Below are positions 35,004-44,791 of a DNA stretch of 64,000 nucleotides, one piece after another; within the stretch, counting starts at the first letter, position 1; each line of letters starts with the position of its first letter. The position numbers and the translations under genes were made by a program. Source of the stretch: Sphingobacterium chuzhouense. Lineage in GTDB: Bacteria > Bacteroidota > Bacteroidia > Sphingobacteriales > Sphingobacteriaceae. The notes below the pieces were generated by a model, which worked only from the letters and a program-made list of their open reading frames with translations, was not told the origin of the DNA and did not search any database. Location: contig NZ_JACNYL010000003.1 in the NCBI RefSeq assembly GCF_014692525.1, forward strand, positions 1-64,000. The letters are read 5' to 3'.

Positions 35004-36182
35004 TCAATACTCCTGTGTGTTAAGCCTGCGTCGTGGAAAATCCGTCGGTTTGCTGATGGATACCTGTTGCATTATCTGATAAAGTTGAGCCTTAAACATA
35101 TTGATGGTGTGGTGTCCTCCGAAATTGCCCAATGCTCCAACACCATACATGAATGGCCTTCCCATAAAACTAAAATCGGTGCCGACTGCATGAGCTCTCG
35201 CCAAATCCACTCCCGACCTGATTCCTCCATCAAGCATTATCTTCAGTTTGCCTTTGTAGAGGGGATTAGCAGCGAGGCGAATTAATGAGTTGACCGACGA
35301 CTCACCGGCATCCAGCTGCCTACCCCCATGGTTGGATATGATAACGCCATCGGCACCCAATCGAATTGCATCATCCATGTCCTCTTCCGTTGTAATTCCC
35401 TTTAGTACTAATGGCCCCTTCCACTTTTCACGTATTACTTTGAGTTTGTCCAAAGTGACTTTTCCGGTAAAAGTATGGTTCATAAATTCACCCAATTGGC
35501 TCAAATTCATTCTCTTTTCCATATAGGGTTTCAATGTAGCAAATGATGGTATACCATGTTGCAAGGTCTTAATACCCCAACTGGGCCGAAGAAGAGCTTG
35601 CAGAATGTTGGATATATTTAGTTTCGGAGGTAAGGAAAGTCCACTCTTGATCTCCCGATAACGTAGTCCGAAGGACGGAACGTCGACCAAAACAACCAAC
35701 ACCGGATATTGAGCATATTTTAACCTTTTTAGGATATCATCCCTAAGTTTGTCCTCTGTTGGATGATACAATTGAAACCACGCTGTGCCTTCAGACACTT
35801 CGGAAATACGTTCTAAACTTGCTGTAGACACTGTGCTGAGTGTGTAAGGAATACCATTTTGGGCAGCCGCTTTGGCCAATATTTCTGATGCATTGGGCCA
35901 TATCAATCCCTGTAAGCCAATGGGCGAAATGCCAAAAGGAGCCTGATACTTTATACCAAAAATCTCAGTGGACATATCGATATCTTCCGTTTGTTGTAGG
36001 TATCTCGGTTTTAAGAAAATATCATCAAAATCATTTTCATTTCTGGAAAGATTCAATTCCTCATTACACCCTCCTTCTAAATAATCGAAGGCAAACTTTG
36101 GAATCGTCTTTTTCGCCTTTCGCCGTAAATCGGTAATAGATGGATACTTATGATTATAAGGAAAAATCATTTTTTTTGTCAT
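35004..36182 (-). CDS. FMN-dependent 2-hydroxyacid oxidase/L-lactate dehydrogenase family
   Basis: A protein of 392 aa from the ATG at 36182. FMN-binding barrel landmarks: FDYLEGGCNEELN, PIGLQGLIWPNA, VLVDVPSFGLRYREIKSG, the base His in ISNHGGRQLDAGES, and LDGGIRSGVDLARA with the closing GRPFMYGVGALG. It oxidises an (S)-2-hydroxyacid such as L-lactate or glycolate to the 2-ketoacid. In this locus it could oxidise lactate or glycolate left after aldol cleavage of a sugar acid; that link is inference. Confidence 0.9.
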   Translation of the reverse strand: MTKKMIFPYNHKYPSITDLRRKAKKTIPKFAFDYLEGGCNEELNLSRNENDFDDIFLKPRYLQQTEDIDMSTEIFGIKYQAPFGISPIGLQGLIWPNASEILAKAAAQNGIPYTLSTVSTASLERISEVSEGTAWFQLYHPTEDKLRDDILKRLKYAQYPVLVVLVDVPSFGLRYREIKSGLSLPPKLNISNILQALLRPSWGIKTLQHGIPSFATLKPYMEKRMNLSQLGEFMNHTFTGKVTLDKLKVIREKWKGPLVLKGITTEEDMDDAIRLGADGVIISNHGGRQLDAGESSVNSLIRLAANPLYKGKLKIMLDGGIRSGVDLARAHAVGTDFSFMGRPFMYGVGALGNFGGHHTINMFKAQLYQIMQQVSISKPTDFPRRRLNTQEY

Positions 36183-36192
36183 ATTCACTTGT

Positions 36193-37134
36193 TTACTTTT
36201 TGTAGTGTGCCAGCTCCGTAATTTTATAAGGATTTAACACAGCGGCGTGTGCTGCCTGTTGCGCTATTTCTACTTCATTAGCTGATGATGCTTCTGGTTT
36301 GAATGTATTTCCAATTACACTTTTTCCTGAGATAACCTCAAACCACGTAGCCGCGGCAGTGTACCTGCCAATATTAACGTCAAGATGAAACCCATCCCTA
36401 CAAAAGTTATCTCCAATTACACTCGTTCTTCCGTTTTGAATTGCCGTACCAGATGGAACAACGATATCAATAGGGACTAACTCTTTGACCCTTTTCGACA
36501 CTTCTACGATTGCATGGTACATTTCCAGTTGATTACGATTGTACTGCTTAAAGCCACCATGGGTAGTATTCTGTGCATAGGCCCATGTTTGGTGAAAGAC
36601 AAATTTGGTTTCCTTTCCCTGTAGCTTTTCTTGTACATAACTATACAACATAGGCAGGGGCTCTATAAACGTCTCGAATCTACCTGCGTTCTGGCTGACT
36701 TGTTGAAAACTCACAAAGTCCCAGTCTTGATCTGACAGTGCTTCGCTTATGGTAACATTGCTCCGGGATTCCCTTTTCCCCTCAGCATTGATTTTCCTAT
36801 AGGCATAGACAGCCTTATCGTTGCTCGCATTGTCCCAATGTAGGGCCAAAGAAGCACCCCCTATAGACAAATTGCCAATTACTATGGGAATACCAGCCGC
36901 TCGAGCCAGTCCGCTCAGATAAAATTCAAGTGCGTCTTGGGAAAAGCTATTCCCGATGGCTAGCACCTTTATGGTATCTGCCGTTATATTTTCTATCCCC
37001 GGCAGATTTTGCTTTTTTGGACAGGCCACACTAGAAAAAAGGCTCATGCTTAATACGCATACTGCAATGGTAGATTTTCCTATCATTGCTATCCGTTGTA
37101 GCCGTCCAACCACAGTGTGTCGATTGGTTATCAT
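36193..37134 (-). CDS. DUF4886 SGNH-like lipoprotein
   Basis: A protein of 313 aa with a lipobox (LFSSVACPKK). The SGNH landmarks are VLAIGNSFSQDA (block I Ser), an LSIGGASLALHW block II and FCRDGFHLDVNIG with Asp-Gly-x-His-Leu near the end. DUF4886 proteins are common in polysaccharide loci and are thought to be carbohydrate esterases. It is probably at the outer membrane and removes an acyl or acetyl group from the glycan. Confidence 0.85.
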   Translation of the reverse strand: MITNRHTVVGRLQRIAMIGKSTIAVCVLSMSLFSSVACPKKQNLPGIENITADTIKVLAIGNSFSQDALEFYLSGLARAAGIPIVIGNLSIGGASLALHWDNASNDKAVYAYRKINAEGKRESRSNVTISEALSDQDWDFVSFQQVSQNAGRFETFIEPLPMLYSYVQEKLQGKETKFVFHQTWAYAQNTTHGGFKQYNRNQLEMYHAIVEVSKRVKELVPIDIVVPSGTAIQNGRTSVIGDNFCRDGFHLDVNIGRYTAAATWFEVISGKSVIGNTFKPEASSANEVEIAQQAAHAAVLNPYKITELAHYKK

Positions 37135-37194
37135 ATATCTTTCTTTTATATTGTGTTATTCAAAGACAACATGCTTAAATTCTGGAATTTTTAT

Positions 37195-38004
37195 TTATCT
37201 GGATTTCAAAAAATGGTCGTATTGAGCTACCCAGCGATATTGATCCTGCGGTCTGGCAATAAATAGCCGCTTCTCTCCGGCCATGAACCACAGCATATAC
37301 AGCGCATCAACGGGAGACGATGCTACTGGATGATATCCGTCTGGAATAAGGACGGTATCCTTATTTCGAAGTAGATACGCTTCATCTCTTGAGCGATCAT
37401 CGGTATAGCCTAATTGGATTCCAAATCCTTCTTTAGGCTGGAACCGGAAGTGGTATACCTCCTCCATGTCTACTTCATTTGGTAAGTCATCCTTATCGTG
37501 ACGGTGTGGAGGGAAAGCCCACTTTCCGGGAGGTAACAGTGTTTCTCCCAAAAATAAGTGTTGCGACGCCACGTCCTGATCAATGACAAAGTGTGCTTTC
37601 CGTTTCCAGTTTCCACTGCCCAATTCTACTTCCTTGACCTCTTCTGGTTTAATGACTCGTGGCAAATGTCTGACGTCTGCCTCGGCCGAACAGATGGCCA
37701 GCTCGACATCGCTTACGGCTGTCAATTGATAACCCGTTCTGATGGGCAAATACACAGTCGTAGGCTTTCCTGAAAAAACATCTTTTCTATTACCCAAATC
37801 TGTAAACGAAAAATCATCTCCGGAGATATGGCATGATCCCGATAGAATAACAAAGGCCGACTCAAAATTCTCGGTATCTCCAGTGTAAGTTTCGCCCGCC
37901 TTGAGTTCCAATAGGTCAAATGCGGACTTTTTCAGTCCACCTTCGCCCAATGAAACAATTTGCTGTCTGCCAGGTCCGGCTTGGTATTTTTTTCTCAGTT
38001 CCAT
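37195..38004 (-). CDS. 5-deoxy-glucuronate isomerase (IolB) family protein
   Basis: A bicupin of 269 aa from the ATG at 38004. The metal-binding part is FPPHRHDKDDLPNEVDMEEVYHF, which provides His, His and Glu ligands, with a final His in PDGYHPVASSPVDALYMLWF. These are the IolB/KduI-type landmarks. IolB converts 5-deoxy-glucuronate to 2-deoxy-5-keto-gluconate in inositol breakdown. No other inositol genes are here, so the enzyme probably acts on a related deoxy uronic or aldonic acid in this locus. Confidence 0.82.
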   Translation of the reverse strand: MELRKKYQAGPGRQQIVSLGEGGLKKSAFDLLELKAGETYTGDTENFESAFVILSGSCHISGDDFSFTDLGNRKDVFSGKPTTVYLPIRTGYQLTAVSDVELAICSAEADVRHLPRVIKPEEVKEVELGSGNWKRKAHFVIDQDVASQHLFLGETLLPPGKWAFPPHRHDKDDLPNEVDMEEVYHFRFQPKEGFGIQLGYTDDRSRDEAYLLRNKDTVLIPDGYHPVASSPVDALYMLWFMAGEKRLFIARPQDQYRWVAQYDHFLKSR

Positions 38005-38018
38005 TTCCTTTTTAGCTA

Positions 38019-39134
38019 TCAAAATATATCTATATGTTCATTTACAAACTCAACGATATCCACGACCTTGAGGGAAGTCGTTGCCGATATATGTTGTTTT
38101 GCCGTGACCGAAAGCACAACGATAATCTCTGCACCTGCCTCTTCTGCTTTTGTGCTGATCTTTTCTCCTAAATCTTTCCCCCGTCCAAAAGCCTTGTCAT
38201 CAAACGTGAACGCAGCTTCTCCGGTCGATTGCATGTATCCGTGATGCCACTGCATCTCCACAAATTGTACTGGATTAAAAGATTGGATAACAGCCCGAGG
38301 TATTTCATACAGACCATTAAATCTTCCGAGAAATTCAGAATCTGCCAATGTCACCGTGAAGTCGACAGGCTTCAAGCGAAGCTTCCCTCCTTGGATAAGA
38401 CGCAGCAAGTATTCAGATACATGGAGTACTTCTGCTTCAAGCGTGATGCCCCATTGTTCATAGTCATTTTTAAAAGCGTCATAGACAAGTGGGTCCGACA
38501 CGACGACTGTCCGGCATCCCGTTGCCTGAATGCGATTGATCAGAGCGGATGCTTTTTCTTTCGCGTCATCACGATAGCCTAATAGATCCAGTTCCTTCCC
38601 GCTGTTGGGTTCACTCTTCAGCAGTGTATGGTCGACCCCGGCAGTTTGCAGTATTTGTACAAATGCACGGGCTATTTCGGGGTACCTGTAGTCTACACCT
38701 TCTCCAAGTAAATAAAGTACGTCTGCTCTTTTCTCTTCCACGGTAGCGGTAAAAGCATGGCTCTTGTCCAGAGCTTGCGTATTGTCATGGACCAATAGGG
38801 AATTCCGAATGTCTTGTACGATCTGGGGGGCCAAACCTTGATCCACGATGTCCCTACGGGCAAACTTAACGAGTTCGGGTATATCATATCCTCCGAGTTC
38901 CTGTCCCTCGCACCAGCTTTTGCAGGCTCCGCAAAGGAAGCAATTGTACATTGCCTCGACGGTAGACGCTTCAAAAGGCTTTCCTCCTTTATAGACACTA
39001 TACAGCAACATCGCACGCCCACGAGGTGTGTCTGATTCTTTGTAGTTAATAAATTCAGAGGGGCAAGATTGCCGGCACATTGGGCAGTATCGACATGCCT
39101 GTATAGTATTCAGTTCTTTCGCTGTGATGTTCAT
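38019..39134 (-). CDS. HdrD/GlcF-like (Fe-S) protein with degenerate CCG domains
   Basis: A protein of 371 aa. The N-terminus carries two 4Fe-4S clusters: CRYCPMCRQSCPSE and CFLCGACKSWCEG. The rest has the layout of two CCG domains, but their cysteines are gone: the second one reads EMQWHHGYMQ where ECCG is expected and VVLSVTAKQH where a CP-x-C motif is expected, and the first has SEPNSG and VSDPLVYD. It is the electron-transfer partner of the FAD oxidase encoded just upstream (28 bases), but it can probably not build the special CCG cluster. It lies 14 bases from the IolB gene. Confidence 0.85.
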   Translation of the reverse strand: MNITAKELNTIQACRYCPMCRQSCPSEFINYKESDTPRGRAMLLYSVYKGGKPFEASTVEAMYNCFLCGACKSWCEGQELGGYDIPELVKFARRDIVDQGLAPQIVQDIRNSLLVHDNTQALDKSHAFTATVEEKRADVLYLLGEGVDYRYPEIARAFVQILQTAGVDHTLLKSEPNSGKELDLLGYRDDAKEKASALINRIQATGCRTVVVSDPLVYDAFKNDYEQWGITLEAEVLHVSEYLLRLIQGGKLRLKPVDFTVTLADSEFLGRFNGLYEIPRAVIQSFNPVQFVEMQWHHGYMQSTGEAAFTFDDKAFGRGKDLGEKISTKAEEAGAEIIVVLSVTAKQHISATTSLKVVDIVEFVNEHIDIF

Positions 39135-39162
39135 GATATTATCTCTTTTTATGCTATATGTA

Positions 39163-40617
39163 CTATCCTATTCCGAAACCTAATTTTCCCGGATTCATAA
39201 TGCCATTGGGGTCCAGTGTGGTTTTGACATTTTTCAACAACTGGAACGCCTCTCCATACAGTTCCGGTGTAAGTCTGCTAAGCTTCAGCCCGATACCATG
39301 ATGTTCGTTCAGCACGCCTCCGGCTGCCATGGCTGCGCGTAGGGCATCGTTCCATATACTGTTGTGCAGGTAGATGGCTTCGTGTGGATCCTCGGGAGGC
39401 GTATCAATGATAAATCGACCATAGAGCATGGCTCCCCACGGAAACCAATGGGAGAAGTGACCGATAAACCGAGCCATGGGATATTGTTTTTCTACGACAT
39501 CCTTCATGGCATTGTAGACATTCTGGATATCGCTGTAAGATGCTACCGTATCCAAAGTACCGAAGCACTGAGGTAAGCGGTACATATAGGGAGGGAAGAA
39601 GAATTTATAGCGATTGTTCCACCACTGTTCTCCAGGATGAGCCCCGAGGTCTTCGCCACCTTCGCTGTCGGCAATCTCCTGGGCATATTTCATTTGGAGG
39701 TCGACCATGTCCTTTTTCCCGTCAAAACCATACACCATGTAGGCACCGGTCTTTTCGATACCCAGCACTTTTTTGATGACTTCCTTGGTTTCATTCTCGC
39801 TATAGAGACGAATGACCGATGGTTGTAGGTTTTCTGATACCAGTCGTTGTCCTACACGCAATCCTGTTTCAAGATCTTTGAACACGAAAGCCCGAAAGGC
39901 CCTTGTCTCCGGCAAACGGTGGATGGTAAGCGTGACCTTAGTGACAATACCCATTGTCCCTTCAGCACCGATGAAAATTTGGTTCAGGTCGGGACCACAG
40001 GCCGTCTTCGGAACAGGAAGGGTACGGATGATCTCTCCCGTAGGCAATACAATCTCCATATTGACGATCATGTCCTCTATCTTTCCATATTTCGTGGATA
40101 AAACTCCGGTACCGCGGTGCGCTATAAAGCCTCCGACCGTTGCGCAACGAGCAGACCCGGGATCGTGCATGGTCGAAAACCCTTTCTGCTCGAGCTCCCA
40201 TTCCAAAGTTTGGTGGATAATTCCCGTACCTACCTCCACCGTCATGGATTGTTCATCTATCTTATAGATGGTATCCATACGCTTCGTGTCTAAAATAATC
40301 CCACCAAATACCGGAAGAGCTCCACCTTGAGAACCGCTCCCGCCACCCCAGGCCGTTACCGGTATCTTGTAGTTGTTGGCAATTTTGAGGATTTTGGAGA
40401 CGTCTTCTGCATTTGCCGGATGGACAATAAAATCAGCCATCGGGCGTGTGATGTTGCTGCGATCCTGTCGGTCATGGCACATTTCCGGAAGCCAGAAGTA
40501 ATCAACAGAATACACTTCTTTGTCCGAATCCCGAACAGAAACATACTCTTTTCCCACAATGTCCCGCAATTCGAACAGGAGCATATCAAACATGTAAGAA
40601 GTTTTTGCTATATTCAT
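39163..40617 (-). CDS. FAD-linked oxidase, GlcD/D-lactate dehydrogenase-like
   Basis: A protein of 484 aa of the FAD_binding_4 type. The FAD pyrophosphate site is TAWGGGSGSQGGALPVFGG, then HDPGSARCATVGGFIAHRG, and the C-terminal FAD-oxidase domain ends with EHHGIGLKLSRL and DPNGIMNPGKLG. It oxidises a 2-hydroxyacid (D-lactate, glycolate or a sugar acid) and passes electrons to the neighbouring Fe-S protein. Together with the FMN oxidase encoded nearby, the locus can oxidise both stereoisomers of a hydroxyacid. Confidence 0.9.
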   Translation of the reverse strand: MNIAKTSYMFDMLLFELRDIVGKEYVSVRDSDKEVYSVDYFWLPEMCHDRQDRSNITRPMADFIVHPANAEDVSKILKIANNYKIPVTAWGGGSGSQGGALPVFGGIILDTKRMDTIYKIDEQSMTVEVGTGIIHQTLEWELEQKGFSTMHDPGSARCATVGGFIAHRGTGVLSTKYGKIEDMIVNMEIVLPTGEIIRTLPVPKTACGPDLNQIFIGAEGTMGIVTKVTLTIHRLPETRAFRAFVFKDLETGLRVGQRLVSENLQPSVIRLYSENETKEVIKKVLGIEKTGAYMVYGFDGKKDMVDLQMKYAQEIADSEGGEDLGAHPGEQWWNNRYKFFFPPYMYRLPQCFGTLDTVASYSDIQNVYNAMKDVVEKQYPMARFIGHFSHWFPWGAMLYGRFIIDTPPEDPHEAIYLHNSIWNDALRAAMAAGGVLNEHHGIGLKLSRLTPELYGEAFQLLKNVKTTLDPNGIMNPGKLGFGIG

Positions 40618-40626
40618 TTTTCTCTA

Positions 40627-42150
40627 TTATTTATTCATTTCAATGTATAGATTCTGTAATCTATCGTGTATTTCTCTATAATATTTGTACTGTTTTTTGT
40701 AGTAATCATGGTTACGGAGATCGGGTGTGAATTCATCCTCAGATCGCACACATCGTTGTACAGCATCCATCAGGTTCTGAAAGATCCCGATACCTACCCC
40801 TGCAATTAACGCTGTCCCAAAAGAAGCATCCGTAACCTTCGGCCTACTTACTTTTTTTCCCAAAACGTCAGAAACGATCTGTGACCATAGTCTGCTTTTG
40901 GCTCCTCCACCGATGAGTATGAACTCGTCCACAGACAGTCCCATATCATCGGCGAGATGAAAACAGTCTTTTAACGAAAAGGCGACCCCTTCCATGACCG
41001 ACCGAATAAAATGGCCTTTTTCGTGCGCTATGGTGGCCCCAATAAAACTTGCCCGTAGATTAGCATCCCAATGAGGCGCTCTCTCACCCATCAGGTATGG
41101 ATGAAATATCAATCCGTCTGATCCGGCCGGTGCTTTTCTAGCCTCCTCCTCCAGAATTTGGTAGACATGCACTCCGGTACGGTCTGCCTCTTCCTGTTCT
41201 GCCCTGCAAAATGTATCCCTAAACCAACGCATGCTCGATGCCGCAGTATTCGTTGCAACTGCGGTGTACCACAGCTGAGGAACAACATGTGAATAGGTCA
41301 ATGTCTTGGAACTGGGCATGGCCTTTGCTGTCATGACATTCAAGTTTCCGGCTGTTGCGAGTTTGACAATACATTGACCAGGTTTGACAGCACCAGCGCC
41401 ATAATCTTCTGCCGTAACATCGGAGGTGCCACAGACAACAGGGATACCAGCTCTCAACCCCGTAAGTCGGGCGGCCTCTGTGGTAATGGTTCCAGTCACA
41501 TCGGTTGGATCACAGATCGGAGGAAGAACCTGCATGGGTAAGCCAATCAAGCTACACAACAAGGGAGACCAATTGCTCTCTTCCATATCGAAGAGTAAGG
41601 TGCCCTGGGCGTCTATATAATCCGTCTGCCAAGTGCCGGTCAACTGGTACCGCACATAGTCTTTGATAAACATGATCTTATCAATCTTGCCGAAGTTTTC
41701 CGGTTCGTTGTTCTTGATCCAAAGCAGTTGCGGCAGTGTCCAGGTAGGAGACACTCTTTGGTAGCCAATTCTAAAGATTTCCTCTCCCCAATGCTCTTCC
41801 AGAAAAGAGACCTCTTTGGTGCTCCGTTGGTCCAACCACATGATCGTAGGGCGAATGACTTCCATATCCTTGTCCAGAAGTACGGCGTTGTGCGTAGATG
41901 CGTCCAGACTTAATCCAACAATATCGTGGAGGTTGATCACATTTTTTATTTTCGAAAGGCAGGCCAAGAGTGCCGGGAACCAATCCTCGGGATTTTGTTC
42001 ACTATGGGACAGATACGGATGATAGGTGTGGTAGTCCTGAGAAGCTTCTGCCAAAACAAACCCCTCCGGATTGATGACCGTAATTTTACAACCTCCAGTA
42101 CCAAAATCTATCCCCAAAAGCAGTGTCTGATCCATATTCGTTTTTCCCAT
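40627..42150 (-). CDS. FGGY-family carbohydrate kinase
   Basis: A protein of 507 aa with the actin-like ATPase fold: phosphate loop LLGIDFGTGGCKITVINPEG, the substrate Asp in LDQRSTKEV, VVCGTSDVTAEDYGAGAV and the adenosine loop LIGGGAKSRLW. Of the family it looks most like xylulokinases. It phosphorylates a ketose or polyol. A kinase beside an oxidative, non-phosphorylating enzyme set suggests that a second sugar or by-product of the same glycan enters the pentose phosphate route. One base separates it from the gene upstream. Confidence 0.88.
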   Translation of the reverse strand: MGKTNMDQTLLLGIDFGTGGCKITVINPEGFVLAEASQDYHTYHPYLSHSEQNPEDWFPALLACLSKIKNVINLHDIVGLSLDASTHNAVLLDKDMEVIRPTIMWLDQRSTKEVSFLEEHWGEEIFRIGYQRVSPTWTLPQLLWIKNNEPENFGKIDKIMFIKDYVRYQLTGTWQTDYIDAQGTLLFDMEESNWSPLLCSLIGLPMQVLPPICDPTDVTGTITTEAARLTGLRAGIPVVCGTSDVTAEDYGAGAVKPGQCIVKLATAGNLNVMTAKAMPSSKTLTYSHVVPQLWYTAVATNTAASSMRWFRDTFCRAEQEEADRTGVHVYQILEEEARKAPAGSDGLIFHPYLMGERAPHWDANLRASFIGATIAHEKGHFIRSVMEGVAFSLKDCFHLADDMGLSVDEFILIGGGAKSRLWSQIVSDVLGKKVSRPKVTDASFGTALIAGVGIGIFQNLMDAVQRCVRSEDEFTPDLRNHDYYKKQYKYYREIHDRLQNLYIEMNK

Positions 42151-42151
42151 G

Positions 42152-44782
42152 TTATTTCGATGCTATTTTTATGGTTTTCATCAGGTCTGCACGCCTTGCC
42201 TTGCTTTTTGCTTCCGCTTCCTCCCACGCACTGCCCGAGTAGAAACTGACGATGGTATATCCTTCGATCAGCGGTACAGTTACTTTAACCTGCCCTTGCG
42301 TGACCTGCACGGAAACATCCACGGTCTGTTCGGGGTTCTCCAGACGAATAAGCTTCGCCCGATCTACCACAAAACCTTTGGGCAATCGCACGCTCCAGGT
42401 CGTTTCCTTTGTGGGGTAAAACTTGTCCTCCGGTTCATTGATATTGCCGTTGACGAGATGAAGGGATAGAACTTTGCCTCTTTCGTCCAATTGCAAACTG
42501 GACCAGATCTCTTTCGGAGCATCTGTTCGGATAATCTCATGTCCTTCCAATGCCTTAGCGATCAAATTTTGAAAAGTATTGTGAAAATGCTTATAGTCCG
42601 TTAGGATGTCGGGAGATACCTTAGTCACCTGTCTTCCCTCGTTAAACACGGAGCTGGAGATCGGTTCCACGTTCTCGTCGTACAAATTTGGAAGTGCTAC
42701 CGTAATGATATGTCCTCCGCGCTTTTTGAACTGCTGAAGTTGCTTGAGCTGACTTTCTGTGAAGCACTCCACCCCCGTTAGGATCAGCACTTTGTACCGT
42801 GACAGCCGTTGCATGGATACAGTGTCGTCTCCCAATAAGGGATGCCACCAACAATTCACTTCATAGGATATGTGCATCTCCTCTAATGCCATGGCAAACG
42901 AATAAAACCAAGTCTGGTATTTCTCCGGACTGAGTTCGAAGGCAGCACACCGTTTCCACATCTGTGTGGGGAGGGAGTAAACCAATCCTACATTCGCATA
43001 TCCATCACACCGGGAGAATAATTGACGATAACGCTGCATAAACCGACATATTGACGCCTCCGTATCGAAGAACCATCCGCTTGGTCCAACCGTTGTCGCC
43101 CATGTGAAAGGTATACCATTGTTGGCGAGAGATTGTGCAGATATAAAACGTAATCGGCTTTTGGCAGCCACAGGCGAATGGAAAAGGGCTGAATACTGTA
43201 GCCAAACCGGCCTACGGAACTCGCCAGATGCATATCCCAACTTTACCAACATCAATGCTTTTATACGGTCAAACAAGGCAAATTTGGCATCGGTCCCTAT
43301 GTTACTCTCCGTACACACGACGTCTCCGGCTTGTGAGAGTGCCACGGAAAACGGTTTTTCTCCATTATTCCCATATTGATTGCCCATGACGGCTATGGGA
43401 TGGTTTGCGGCTTGCTTGATTTTGCTCACTGCATCTTTCCAAAGATTGACCTGTGATACATACTGAAAAAGGAGATAGGCTTTCAGAACAGGATCACGAA
43501 GGACAAACTGCTCTTTCTGTGTATCTATTTTTTGTCTTACTCCATCAACGTATTTCAAGATGTCAAAAGATCCTGCATCCTGAATGCCCGTGCGCTTAAC
43601 TAAGTCCAACGATCTGTTGTTAGCCAGCCATTGTCTAAATTCTTTATTGCACCAGGTACAGAAGCATCCTTTGCCCCAGCCTTGAAATGATGGCATATTG
43701 ATATTGTCCTGCGTAAATAGGTTGATCTCCGGGCTTATCCGAGTCACCCGATCGATAAAATATTTGCGGTAAGCCGGTGCGCTATGGCACATCTGGTACC
43801 CCGGCCAAAGCAAGCTGGTACCGATCTTTTTCCCATCTATATCCCGGGCAATACCGTTGTCTTCAAAACTTGGCAGCATCGGATCGTCTATAGAGACGTG
43901 ATTGTACTCCTGTTCCCAATTCCCACCACCGACAAAGACCCCCTTGTCAGAAAAGAAACCGTCCCAATTCAGATAAACCCCATTGTGGCCAGCTAATGCA
44001 TCTGGATGCAACGTATCCATCAACACCTGTCGGTTATCTTTCAGCTTGGCTGTTGTTCGGGACGAATGAAAATAGTTCTGCGGATTCCACCAGGCATAGT
44101 CTTCGCGTGACAGGCGAAACTCATCTGCATAGTACAGACAGGGATACCGTTTGACCGAAGTAGCATATACAACACAACGGACTTCACGCAGATCACCACT
44201 TGAAAAAGACACAGTTCCCTTTGCCCAGTCACCACGTACGATATCCACTTGTTTTTTTTCGATTACCCGATCTTCCATGTCAAGTACAGCTGCCCACACT
44301 TGCATGCTATCTTCTTGCTTAGTCCCAAAATAGGAGCCCCCCGGCACATGGATCAGTACCTCAAAAATGTAGTCCGCATTTGGGTCGACAACAGATGTCA
44401 ATCCTGCGCCACTATCCGCACCTTCCTGTCGGATTAGCACACCTCCGTTTCCGCGGACATTCCTACTCGTGAGCCAACGAATGATCGCCTGCTTCCATGG
44501 CTCAATACCATTTTCAGCAGCGGTATATACACCTGCATTTTGTCCTCCTACAGCGGCGGCTGGCATAGCGACTACCACAAGATCCCTAACCCACTCTGAG
44601 GCGGTCTCTTTTAACGGGCTTCCTTTTAATACCGGATCCATCTCCAATCGCTCTTCACCTGAAGAATCTGGTTCCACAGCCCTACCTTTTACCGAAAACG
44701 GCAGAACCATACCGGCAAGCATCCCTGCGCCCCATTGCAGGGATTCACGACGTGTTATTCCTTTCTTGTTCTTATTATCCAT
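42152..44782 (-). CDS. large GH42-like putative glycoside hydrolase, Tat-exported
   Basis: A protein of 876 aa with a twin-arginine signal (GITRRESLQWGAGMLAGMV). Residues about 50-220 look like a carbohydrate-binding beta-sandwich. Residues about 220-560 form a TIM-barrel-like part with NLFTQDNINMPSF and GCFCTWCNKEFRQWL, the latter typical of the GH42/GH-A relatives. Residues about 580-720 are a glutamine-amidotransferase-like domain as in the GH42 trimerisation domain (ILTGVECFTESQLKQL, KRGGHIITVALPNLY). The catalytic acids could not be named with safety, so the call stays general. Confidence 0.65.
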   Translation of the reverse strand: MDNKNKKGITRRESLQWGAGMLAGMVLPFSVKGRAVEPDSSGEERLEMDPVLKGSPLKETASEWVRDLVVVAMPAAAVGGQNAGVYTAAENGIEPWKQAIIRWLTSRNVRGNGGVLIRQEGADSGAGLTSVVDPNADYIFEVLIHVPGGSYFGTKQEDSMQVWAAVLDMEDRVIEKKQVDIVRGDWAKGTVSFSSGDLREVRCVVYATSVKRYPCLYYADEFRLSREDYAWWNPQNYFHSSRTTAKLKDNRQVLMDTLHPDALAGHNGVYLNWDGFFSDKGVFVGGGNWEQEYNHVSIDDPMLPSFEDNGIARDIDGKKIGTSLLWPGYQMCHSAPAYRKYFIDRVTRISPEINLFTQDNINMPSFQGWGKGCFCTWCNKEFRQWLANNRSLDLVKRTGIQDAGSFDILKYVDGVRQKIDTQKEQFVLRDPVLKAYLLFQYVSQVNLWKDAVSKIKQAANHPIAVMGNQYGNNGEKPFSVALSQAGDVVCTESNIGTDAKFALFDRIKALMLVKLGYASGEFRRPVWLQYSALFHSPVAAKSRLRFISAQSLANNGIPFTWATTVGPSGWFFDTEASICRFMQRYRQLFSRCDGYANVGLVYSLPTQMWKRCAAFELSPEKYQTWFYSFAMALEEMHISYEVNCWWHPLLGDDTVSMQRLSRYKVLILTGVECFTESQLKQLQQFKKRGGHIITVALPNLYDENVEPISSSVFNEGRQVTKVSPDILTDYKHFHNTFQNLIAKALEGHEIIRTDAPKEIWSSLQLDERGKVLSLHLVNGNINEPEDKFYPTKETTWSVRLPKGFVVDRAKLIRLENPEQTVDVSVQVTQGQVKVTVPLIEGYTIVSFYSGSAWEEAEAKSKARRADLMKTIKIASK

Positions 44783-44791
44783 ATAACTTTC

